A stretch of 5,136 nt of DNA from an uncultured Porphyromonadaceae bacterium (GTDB lineage: Bacteria; Bacteroidota; Bacteroidia; Bacteroidales; Muribaculaceae), in the NCBI GenBank assembly GCA_937892215.1, contig CALAVE010000046.1, positions 1-5,136 on the forward strand, in the 5' to 3' direction. The number at the start of each line of letters is the position of its first letter. The stretch's first letter is position 1. The position numbers were made by a program, and so were the translations under genes. Below the pieces are notes generated by a model. It made no database searches. It saw only the letters and a list, made by a program, of their open reading frames with translations, and was not told where the DNA came from. This document shows positions 1-5,136 of the stretch, piece by piece.

Positions 1-54
1 AAGCCTCACCGCGCCGATGGTACTGCGAAAGTGGGAGAGTAGGTCACCGCCCCC
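1..54 (+). rRNA. rrf: 5S ribosomal RNA, 3' end only (partial)
   Basis: The first ~54 bases match the 3' third of a bacterial 5S rRNA: the conserved CCGATGGTACTG block at 14-25, then GTGGGAGAGTAGG at 31-43, and the start of the closing helix strand after it. These are the universally conserved 3' elements of the molecule. The 5' two thirds lie outside the window, so the 3' boundary is estimated by analogy with E. coli 5S and may be off by a few bases. It is followed immediately by a rho-independent terminator, as expected at the end of an rRNA operon. The 16S, 23S and any tRNA genes would lie to the left. Confidence 0.9.
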
Positions 55-56
55 TG

Positions 57-90
57 AGAGAGCCCCGAGGAGAAATCCCCGGGGCTCTTT
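57..90 (+). terminator. Intrinsic terminator of the rRNA operon
   Basis: An 11-bp stem pairs 57-67 with 80-90, containing the block GCCCCG/CGGGGC and one G-T wobble. After a mismatch at 68/79, two more G-C pairs (69-70 with 77-78) close a 6-nt loop at 71-76. The right arm ends in CTTT, giving a short T-rich tail. It sits directly after the 5S rRNA. The DUF1015 gene ends at 111 on the opposite strand and has no other obvious terminator, so this hairpin may also stop transcription from that side, although its minus-strand tail is not T-rich. Confidence 0.88.
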
Positions 91-110
91 GTGCAGGTAT
101 GTGGCGGTGA

Positions 111-1355
111 TTATTTGAGTGAGTGGATTATTAGTCCGGAGCGGAGTTTTGGCTCGAACCAAGTGGCCTTTGGCGGCATGATGTTGCCGGTGTCGGCTAT
201 GTCGATAATCTGCTGCATAGTCACGGGGTAGAGCGCAAGAGCCAGTTTCATTTCGCCAGAATCAACACGGCGTTTGAGTTCGCCGAGTCCTCGGATTCCG
301 CCAACGAAGTCGATACGTTTGTCGGTACGGAGGTCAGTGATGCCGAGCAGGTCGCGCAGAATTAGGTTGGACGAGATGGTTACGTCGAGCACGCCGATTG
401 GGTCGGAGTCGTTGTAAGTGCCCGGCTTGGCTTGCAGGCGATACCACCGGCCGCCGATGTAGAGAGAGAACTCGTGGAGCCGCTGCGGACGGTATTCCTG
501 AGTTCCCATGTCCTCAACTGTGAAATTGCCGGATAACTTGGTGAGAAAATCGTCTTGTGACATTCCGTTAAGGTCGGTTACGACGCGGTTGTAGTCCATG
601 ACCTTGAGGTGCGACTGAGGGAAGCAAACGGCGAGGAGGAAATTGTACTCTTCGTTGCCGGTTCTTGCCGGGTCGGCTTTGGCTTTCTCTTCGCCGACGT
701 GGGCTGCTGCCGCTGTTCGGTGGTGTCCGTCGGCGATGTAGAGATATGGTATGATGCTGAAAGCCTGAGTAATGGTCTGGATGGTTTCGGGGTCGCAAAT
801 GCACCAGAGAGAGTGTCGGATACCGTCTTCGGAAACGAAATCGTATTCGGGTTCACTTTGTGCTGTTTCAGCGATTATGTTTTCGAGAGTGGGATTGTGT
901 GGGAAGGCGAGGAAAACCGGCTCGATGTTGGCATTGGTGATGCGGATGTGTCTCATGCGGTCTTCTTCCTTCTCGCGTCGTGTGAGTTCGTGTTTCTTGA
1001 TACGCCCGGCGAGGTAGTCATCAACGCTGGCCGCCACGACGAAACCGTACTGAGTGCGTCCGTCCATGGTCTGGGCGTAGATGTAATACTGCTCTTGGTT
1101 GTCCTGAACGAGCCAACCGTTGTGCTTGAAAGCGGTGAAGTTCTGGAGCGCTTTCTGATAGACCTCCGGATTGTCTTCGGGGGTTCCTTGCGGGAAGTCG
1201 ATTTCGGGCTTAATGATGTGGTAAAGCGACATGGGATTGCCTTGCGCTTCCGCCCGTGCCTCATCGGACGAGAGAACGTCGTAGGGGCGTGAAGCGACTT
1301 TGTGAACTAAGTCCTTTGGAGGACGAATGCCGCGGAAAGGTTTAACTTTAGCCAT
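111..1355 (-). CDS. DUF1015 family protein (possible ParB/SerK-like serine kinase relative)
   Basis: This is a complete 414-residue protein of usual DUF1015 length. Recognisable family blocks are the N-terminal RGIRPP...ASRPYDVL (8-28), the central YIADGHHRTAAA (206-217), and the C-terminal MPPKATWFEPKLRSGL (393-408). No signal peptide or membrane segment is visible, so it is probably cytosolic. Family knowledge: DUF1015 genes are commonly found beside serA and serC, and the DGHHR motif (209-213) resembles the catalytic DGH(T/H)R motif of free-serine kinases SerK/SbnI. A role in serine or phosphoserine metabolism is therefore plausible but inferred. The ATG at 1353-1355 overlaps the TAA of the upstream Fur-like gene by one base (TAATG on the coding strand), so translation is probably coupled. 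It converges on the 5S rRNA terminator. The family assignment is firm; the function is not. Confidence 0.9.
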   Translation of the reverse strand: MAKVKPFRGIRPPKDLVHKVASRPYDVLSSDEARAEAQGNPMSLYHIIKPEIDFPQGTPEDNPEVYQKALQNFTAFKHNGWLVQDNQEQYYIYAQTMDGRTQYGFVVAASVDDYLAGRIKKHELTRREKEEDRMRHIRITNANIEPVFLAFPHNPTLENIIAETAQSEPEYDFVSEDGIRHSLWCICDPETIQTITQAFSIIPYLYIADGHHRTAAAAHVGEEKAKADPARTGNEEYNFLLAVCFPQSHLKVMDYNRVVTDLNGMSQDDFLTKLSGNFTVEDMGTQEYRPQRLHEFSLYIGGRWYRLQAKPGTYNDSDPIGVLDVTISSNLILRDLLGITDLRTDKRIDFVGGIRGLGELKRRVDSGEMKLALALYPVTMQQIIDIADTGNIMPPKATWFEPKLRSGLIIHSLK

Positions 1356-1849
1356 TATTTAAGAGATTTTTTAGTTGGTGATTTTTTGTTTATGGAATTG
1401 TTTCTCTTTCTTGCGCACGTGTTGCAAGTGCCGTAAACGAGGAGAGAGTAGTGGTCGGCCTTGAACGCGGTGTATTTGCGAGTGTTCATGAAAGTGATGA
1501 AGTCGGTGTCTCTGACGTCTTTTATTTTGCCGCAGGTGGTGCAATAGAGATAAACGTTGGAAGTGATGCCATTGACGACGTACTGTGTGGAGTCGGCGCC
1601 TTCGAAGTCGATGGACTTGATGATATTCGCTCTGACAAAAAGTCGGAGCGTATTGTAGATGGTGGCGAGACTGAGGTAGAAGTTGTCCTGCTGCAGTTTT
1701 GCCTGAATGTCGGCGACTGAGAAGTGCTTGGAGAAACCGAGCACAACGTCGAGGACCTTGTACCGCTCTGGAGTGCGCCTGAAATTACCGGAAGCGAGGA
1801 ACTGGTCCAGTTTCCGGACAAAGAATTGCTTATTAAGGACTTCGCTCAT
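1355..1849 (-). CDS. Fur-family transcriptional regulator lacking the usual His metal-sensing cluster
   Basis: A 164-residue protein with the Fur winged-helix: RRTPERYKVLDVV (24-36), HFSVADIQAKL (42-52) and recognition helix LATIYNTLRLF (61-71). The C-terminal dimerisation domain keeps two CxxC pairs (C103/C106 and C142/C145), which in Fur/PerR proteins hold structural zinc. The HHxDH stretch that normally precedes the first CxxC is replaced by TSNVYLYC (96-103); the only histidines left are H42 and H133. The tail HYSL..YG.C..C resembles Bacteroidales Fur-like proteins. The Lys-rich end (150-164) is probably disordered. I chose the ATG at 1849 because the Fur fold begins there; the same frame is open to 2014, but that would overlap the nucleotidyltransferase and add non-Fur residues. 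It is translationally coupled to the DUF1015 gene, which may be its effector or target. The ligand is unknown. Confidence 0.87.
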   Translation of the reverse strand: MSEVLNKQFFVRKLDQFLASGNFRRTPERYKVLDVVLGFSKHFSVADIQAKLQQDNFYLSLATIYNTLRLFVRANIIKSIDFEGADSTQYVVNGITSNVYLYCTTCGKIKDVRDTDFITFMNTRKYTAFKADHYSLLVYGTCNTCARKRNNSINKKSPTKKSLK

Positions 1850-1877
1850 AGCAATCGTGGTTGAGGGGATAAAGAGA

Positions 1878-1912
1878 AGAGTAGGTCTGAGCGGCACACT
1901 CAGGCCTACTCT
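1878..1912 (-). terminator. Stem-loop between nucleotidyltransferase and Fur-like gene, probable terminator
   Basis: A 14-bp inverted repeat pairs 1878-1891 with 1899-1912, with one mismatch (1886/1904: C-A in the minus-strand RNA, U-G in a plus-strand RNA) and a 7-nt loop. It begins 22 nt past the nucleotidyltransferase stop codon. In the minus direction it is followed by TCTCTTTAT, a modest pyrimidine-rich tail rather than a clean U-run. It ends 28 nt before the Fur-like ATG, so it could instead be a leader hairpin or attenuator for the Fur-like/DUF1015 pair, or even an operator. A terminator is the simplest reading. Confidence 0.6.
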
Positions 1913-1934
1913 GAAATAAGTGTTATGTTGCTTA

Positions 1935-2840
1935 TCAGAACATTTTCTCGGGGTAGATGCCATCGCGGTGTAGTTGCGCGAATTTCTCAACGACTGCGGG
2001 GCGGTCTTCGGCATAGGTTACGCCGAACCACTTGCTTGAAGTCTTGAGCACGCGAACCTGCGCGGTCTTGTTCTCCACCAGTTCGTTGACCAGCGACGGG
2101 ATGAAGAATTCGGCCTTTGGCTGGTTAATGTTCTCCTTGAGGAAGCGCACGAAGAAGTCCTCGCTGTGCTTGAAGTAGTCGGGGGTAAATCCCCAGAAGT
2201 TCATTGACACGGGCGTGTCGGAAGCGAGAATCTGCTCCTTGTTGTTCTCGTCGAGGAAGAAAATCTCGTGTGCGTCGTTGTAGCCGATTTTGGTGCGTTC
2301 AACGACAGAAGTTAGGATTCCGTCGGCGGTTTCGCAAACGCCGCGCGAAACGGTTCCGCTTTCGCTCATGGTGTTGCCAACGTTGAAGCCGACCATGCTG
2401 TAGTGTCCCACGCTACCCTCGGGCAGAGAAGAGAGTTCGCGAGCCATCACCTCAAAGCTGTTTCGTCCGTAGTAGTCGTCGCTATTGATGATGGCGAACG
2501 GCTCGTTGATGACTTTTTTGCCCATGAGCAGAGCGTGGTTAGTGCCCCAAGGCTTGGTTCTCTCCGGTGGGCAGGTGAAGCCTTCGGGGAGGTCGTTAAC
2601 CGACTGGAAAACCACCTCAGTGGGTATATGGTTCTCGTACTTGGAGAGGATTTTAGAACGGAAGTCTTGCTCGAAATCCTTGCGTATAACAAAAACTACT
2701 TTACCGAAGCCACTATGAATGGCATCGTAGATGGAATAGTCCATAATGGTCTCGCCGTGAGGGCCGAGTCCGTCGAGTTGTTTTAGACCGCCGTAACGGC
2801 TACCCATGCCGGCGGCAAGAACGAATAAAGTTGGTTTCAT
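1935..2840 (-). CDS. Sugar-phosphate nucleotidyltransferase family protein
   Basis: A complete 301-residue protein of the NTP_transferase (GT-A-like Rossmann) family. It opens with the nucleotide-binding signature LAAGMGSRYGGLKQ (8-21); G11, G13, R15 and K20 match the GxGxR...K loop that binds the NTP phosphates. Further blocks are PWGTNHALL (97-105, base/sugar region), INSDDYYG (118-125, with D121/D122 as likely Mg ligands), MNFWGFTP (213-220) and WFGVTYAEDRPAV (271-283). It should transfer a nucleotidyl group from an NTP to a sugar 1-phosphate in the cytosol. The sugar cannot be read from sequence, and it lacks the features I would expect of a typical RmlA or GalU, so no gene symbol is given. 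It lies 62 nt downstream of galM on the same strand, suggesting linked sugar metabolism. A stem-loop follows its stop codon. ATG at 2840 places the signature at the usual distance from the N-terminus. Confidence 0.85.
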   Translation of the reverse strand: MKPTLFVLAAGMGSRYGGLKQLDGLGPHGETIMDYSIYDAIHSGFGKVVFVIRKDFEQDFRSKILSKYENHIPTEVVFQSVNDLPEGFTCPPERTKPWGTNHALLMGKKVINEPFAIINSDDYYGRNSFEVMARELSSLPEGSVGHYSMVGFNVGNTMSESGTVSRGVCETADGILTSVVERTKIGYNDAHEIFFLDENNKEQILASDTPVSMNFWGFTPDYFKHSEDFFVRFLKENINQPKAEFFIPSLVNELVENKTAQVRVLKTSSKWFGVTYAEDRPAVVEKFAQLHRDGIYPEKMF

Positions 2841-2902
2841 AATAATAAATAACCTAATTATTAGTAGATTGACTTGAGTTTAGTTCTAAAAATCACGTTG
2901 AT

Positions 2903-3952
2903 TTATCCCACTTTGAAAGTGAATTGAATGGTGTGGGAGTAGGTTTCGCCCGGAGCGAGGACCTGTGACGGGAAATTGGGGTGATTGGGTGCGTCGGGCA
3001 TGCCCTGGCACTCGATTGCCACACCGTCGTAGTCGTTGTAGGAGCGTCCTTCTGGATTGAGCGGGCTACCGGCGAGCCAGTTGCCGGTGTAAACCTGGGC
3101 AGCAGGCTGAGTGGTGGCCACTTCCACGAGACGTCCGGCCTTGGGGCAGGAAAGAACGGCAACGGTCTTCAACTCGCCCTTGCGGTAGTCATCCACGACC
3201 CAGCAGTTGTCGTAACCCTTGCCGTAGTTAAGCGCAGGGAAATCAGTCTTCAAATCCCGGCCAAGGGGCTTGGGATTGACAAAATCCATAGGCGTGCCGG
3301 CAACGGGCTCCGAGTCGCCAAGAGGAATCAGGGTTTCATCCGTAGGCAGGTATTCCGACGCTGCCAGGCAAAGCTCGTGGTTGAAGATGTTTTCCTTGAA
3401 GGCGTCAAGATTGAAGTAGACGTGATTGGTAAGGTTTACGACGGTAGGGGCGTCGGTTACGGCTGCGAAGGTGAGCTTGAGGGCGTGGTCGTCGCCCCAC
3501 TCGTAACGGGCTGTGGCCTTGAGGTTTCCGGGGTAGCCGGCCTCGCCGTCGGCAGAAAAATAAAGGAATTCCACAGTGGAATCACCCACAAGGCGACTGT
3601 CCCAAATCTGGTTCTGGAAGCCCTGCGGGCCGCCATGCAGGTGGTTGGGGCCGTTGTTTATGGGCAGCTTGTAGCTTACTCCGTCAAGGGTGAAGGTTCC
3701 GCCGGCGATGCGGTTTGCAAAACGGCCGGGGCATTTGCCGGAGCAGGGGCCGTCGGCAAAATAATCCTCGGCCTTGGGGTAGCCAAGGACAACGTCGGCC
3801 AGAACGCCGTCGCGGTCCGGCACGCCAACGGCGACGATGGCTGCGCCAAGCGAAGAGAGTTCAACATAAGAGCCGTCGGATGCGGTGAGGCGGTATTTGA
3901 TTATTTCCTTTCCGTCGGGGCCTGTGCCCCAAACTTTGCTTTCTGCCTTCAT
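2903..3952 (-). CDS. galM: Aldose 1-epimerase (galactose mutarotase)
   Basis: A complete 349-residue protein of normal GalM length. It interconverts alpha and beta anomers of aldoses, classically galactose entering the Leloir pathway. Family blocks run in order: GRFANRI (76-82, sugar-binding R81), NNGPNHLHGG (99-108), LTNHVYFNL (174-182), GYDNCWV (246-252) and VAIECQGMPDAPNHPNFP (311-328). By alignment to characterised mutarotases, the catalytic pair is H177 (acid) and E314 (base), with H106 and D248 contacting sugar; all are present. No signal peptide is seen, so it is probably cytosolic. It starts 12 nt after the stop of the DUF5106-type gene and is probably co-transcribed with it; the nucleotidyltransferase follows on the same strand. 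Its Ala codons favour GCC and its Ile codons include ATA, as in the adjacent DUF5106 segment. Confidence 0.95.
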   Translation of the reverse strand: MKAESKVWGTGPDGKEIIKYRLTASDGSYVELSSLGAAIVAVGVPDRDGVLADVVLGYPKAEDYFADGPCSGKCPGRFANRIAGGTFTLDGVSYKLPINNGPNHLHGGPQGFQNQIWDSRLVGDSTVEFLYFSADGEAGYPGNLKATARYEWGDDHALKLTFAAVTDAPTVVNLTNHVYFNLDAFKENIFNHELCLAASEYLPTDETLIPLGDSEPVAGTPMDFVNPKPLGRDLKTDFPALNYGKGYDNCWVVDDYRKGELKTVAVLSCPKAGRLVEVATTQPAAQVYTGNWLAGSPLNPEGRSYNDYDGVAIECQGMPDAPNHPNFPSQVLAPGETYSHTIQFTFKVG

Positions 3953-3964
3953 GACATTGTGGTT

Positions 3965-5136
3965 TTAGAATAATAAATCGTATAATTTCATTTCAACTTC
4001 TTCGTAGGTGGCGTCCTTCAGGACAACCTTCTTGTCCGCGTCCAAAAGGTACAGGGACGGAATGGCGCGCAGGGAATAAAGCGTTCCGGAGAAGAGGGCG
4101 CCAAGGTGGTCCCGGCCGCAAAGCCACTCCGGCGGATAGTTGCGCACATACGTCTCCCAGGCCAGGATATCGTCGTCCGGATAAATGTTCACAACCTTGA
4201 AGGAGCCCTTCCGGAGCATGTCCGTCAGCGGTTGGTTCTTCTTCAAGTTCTCCTGATAAGCTGCGCAAAGCTGGCAGCCCGGGTTGCTGAATATAAGAAG
4301 AAGGACCGGAGCCTGAACGCTGTAGAGGCTCATTATTTTGCCCTCCGGGGTTATGAACTTGAAGTCCGATGCAGGCTCCCCGGGCCTGTTCAGGGCGCAA
4401 AGCTGCGCTTGGCGCTCAAGGGTTGCGCGCATGGCCTCGTACGGGAGCGGGCCGGAGAGCAGGGTGTTCAAGAAGGCAAGATAGGCCTCCTCGTTCCGGC
4501 TGGGGGCGTTAGGATCGTACAAGTACTTGGCGGACAGCTCCATAAGCTTATCCAACAGGGCATAATCCCTTGTTTTGGCCGCCTCTTCACGGGCCGCCGC
4601 CACGGCCACCGCTTCTTCCTGCCGGATCATTAAGATGATCGACATCGCGTACATGATCGGTGAATCCTTGCTTAAAAAGTGCTCGCTGCACACCAGAAGC
4701 GCCGCGTGGACAAACCGGTCGGTAAACCCAAAACCCAACGGTCCATATCCGCTTTGCTTCGCAAGATAATCCATGACTTCCGCCAGGTCATCTGCCAACT
4801 CTGCGACATTTTCTTCCAGATTCGCCAGCAGGCACAGGGCCGGAACCATCTCGTTGTGACGGATCCGGATATCTCTTTCCCGCAGCAGTTCATCCAGCCG
4901 GAACAGCCTTTCACAAGCGCCGTAAGGATCGTTCATGCTCATCGCCAGGATATGACTGGCCATCTGGGTGTCGTTACTGACGCCGTAAACACTTTTTAAC
5001 TGATCATACAGGTTTTCGGTCAATTCTTCCGCGGTATCCGCCGAATAGCCGCTGAGGGCCAAAAGAAGCGCGAACGGCACGTCTTCATCACCGGTCATAA
5101 ACCGGTGGCCGGCCTTCATCTTCCGGTAGATCGAAC
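3965..5136 (-). CDS. Chimeric ORF: DUF4003-like half joined to DUF5106/thioredoxin-like half (5' end outside window)
   Basis: The frame stays open to the right edge; five codons (SIYRK) precede the first visible ATG at 5117-5119, and family comparison says that ATG is internal. Numbering from that Met gives 384 residues. Residues 1 to ~176 resemble the C-terminal part of DUF4003 (mostly Firmicutes, presumed cytosolic): FMTGDEDVPFALLLA (7-21), DTQMASHILAM (50-60), and the tail RQEEAVAVAAA (166-176). From ~185 it is a Bacteroidota DUF5106 protein: AKYLYDPNAPSRNEEAYL (197-214), then a thioredoxin-like domain with NPGCQLC (279-285; C282 and C285 as a CxxC pair), IYPDDD (312-317) and the cis-Pro segment AIPSLYLLD (352-360). 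DUF5106 proteins are normally exported, but the signal peptide and N-terminal part of that domain are absent. Codon use changes at the join. The 3' half sits 12 nt before galM and is native to this locus; the 5' half is probably foreign or misassembled. Confidence 0.8.
   Translation of the reverse strand, partial: SIYRKMKAGHRFMTGDEDVPFALLLALSGYSADTAEELTENLYDQLKSVYGVSNDTQMASHILAMSMNDPYGACERLFRLDELLRERDIRIRHNEMVPALCLLANLEENVAELADDLAEVMDYLAKQSGYGPLGFGFTDRFVHAALLVCSEHFLSKDSPIMYAMSIILMIRQEEAVAVAAAREEAAKTRDYALLDKLMELSAKYLYDPNAPSRNEEAYLAFLNTLLSGPLPYEAMRATLERQAQLCALNRPGEPASDFKFITPEGKIMSLYSVQAPVLLLIFSNPGCQLCAAYQENLKKNQPLTDMLRKGSFKVVNIYPDDDILAWETYVRNYPPEWLCGRDHLGALFSGTLYSLRAIPSLYLLDADKKVVLKDATYEEVEMKLYDLLF
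4573..4625 (-). other. Putative junction between two unrelated gene halves
   Basis: Between residues ~165 and ~183 of the ORF, protein family and codon preference change together. Upstream of it (right side) Phe is TTT 5 of 7, Ile ATC 7 of 7, Glu GAA 13 of 17 and Ala GCG 13 of 22. Downstream Phe is TTC 7 of 7, Ile ATA/ATT 5 of 6, Glu GAG 10 of 13 and Ala GCC 11 of 18 with GCG only 2. The stretch is GC-rich and Ala-coding, built of GCC/GGC-like runs, which could supply short sequence overlap for misassembly or illegitimate recombination. The exact breakpoint cannot be fixed by eye. Confidence 0.65.

Noticed and set aside
609..1292. Plus-strand ORF of 227 codons opposite DUF1015
   Set aside because: It is antisense to a well-supported conserved gene, shows no recognisable domain, and is an expected by-product of GC-biased codon positions.
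1850..2014. In-frame upstream ATG extending the Fur-like protein to 219 residues
   Set aside because: The extra 55 residues overlap the end of the nucleotidyltransferase gene, cross the stem-loop, and do not resemble a Fur N-terminus; the family fold starts at the ATG at 1849.
2841..2902. AT-rich gap upstream of the nucleotidyltransferase as a promoter
   Set aside because: I looked for a Bacteroidota -33 TTTG and -7 TAnnTTTG pair on the minus strand and found none, so no promoter is called.
2890..2904. Small inverted repeat (6-bp arms, 3-nt loop) at the end of galM with a short T-run in the minus direction
   Set aside because: The stem is all but one pair A-T, overlaps the stop codon and is too weak to call a terminator; readthrough into the nucleotidyltransferase is likely.
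2981..3973. Plus-strand ORF of 330 codons opposite galM
   Set aside because: It covers a galM gene with all catalytic residues; its Gly/Val-rich translation is typical of a reverse-complement shadow frame.
5117..5119. ATG at 5119 as the true start of the right-hand gene
   Set aside because: The frame is open upstream to the window edge, and the preceding residues SIYRK continue the DUF4003-like pattern, so the start lies outside the window.
1..5136. CRISPR array, tRNA, insertion sequence, phage or defence genes
   Set aside because: I saw no direct repeats with spacers, no tRNA-like cloverleaf, no transposase or terminal repeats, and no recognisable defence protein in any frame.

Overview
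The window looks like a Bacteroidales (Bacteroidota) chromosome segment, probably from a gut lineage. The gene families support this: a DUF1015 protein, a Fur-like regulator with the HYSL..YG.C.xC tail that I associate with Bacteroidales members, and a DUF5106/thioredoxin-like protein. Base composition is moderately GC-rich, and gene starts lack Shine-Dalgarno-like purine tracts. All protein genes lie on the minus strand. The only plus-strand feature is the 3' end of a 5S rRNA at the left edge, followed by a strong intrinsic terminator. Both window edges cut genes, so this could be a whole short contig.

Read in the minus direction (right to left), the layout is as follows. (1) 3965-5136 is an open reading frame cut by the right edge; its upstream half resembles DUF4003 and its downstream half is a DUF5106/thioredoxin-like protein. 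(2) galM, aldose 1-epimerase, follows 12 nt later. (3) A sugar-phosphate nucleotidyltransferase family gene follows after a 62-nt AT-rich gap. (4) An 85-nt gap holds a 14-bp stem-loop, probably a terminator. (5) A small Fur-family regulator is fused by a TAATG stop/start overlap to (6) a complete DUF1015 gene, which converges on the 5S rRNA terminator.

Functionally, galM and the nucleotidyltransferase suggest sugar interconversion and activation. The Fur-like/DUF1015 pair is a translationally coupled two-gene unit. DUF1015 proteins are often found beside serine-biosynthesis genes and carry a DGHHR motif resembling that of ParB-fold serine kinases. The Fur-like protein keeps its structural zinc cysteines but lacks the histidine cluster used for metal sensing.

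The most notable observation is at about 4573-4625. Protein family and codon usage both change abruptly there (Glu GAA to GAG, Phe TTT to TTC, Ile ATC to ATA/ATT, Ala GCG to GCC). The right-hand ~0.5 kb therefore seems to come from another genome, probably a Firmicute. It is either an assembly chimera or a recent in-frame illegitimate fusion. I saw no CRISPR array, tRNA, insertion sequence or defence system.
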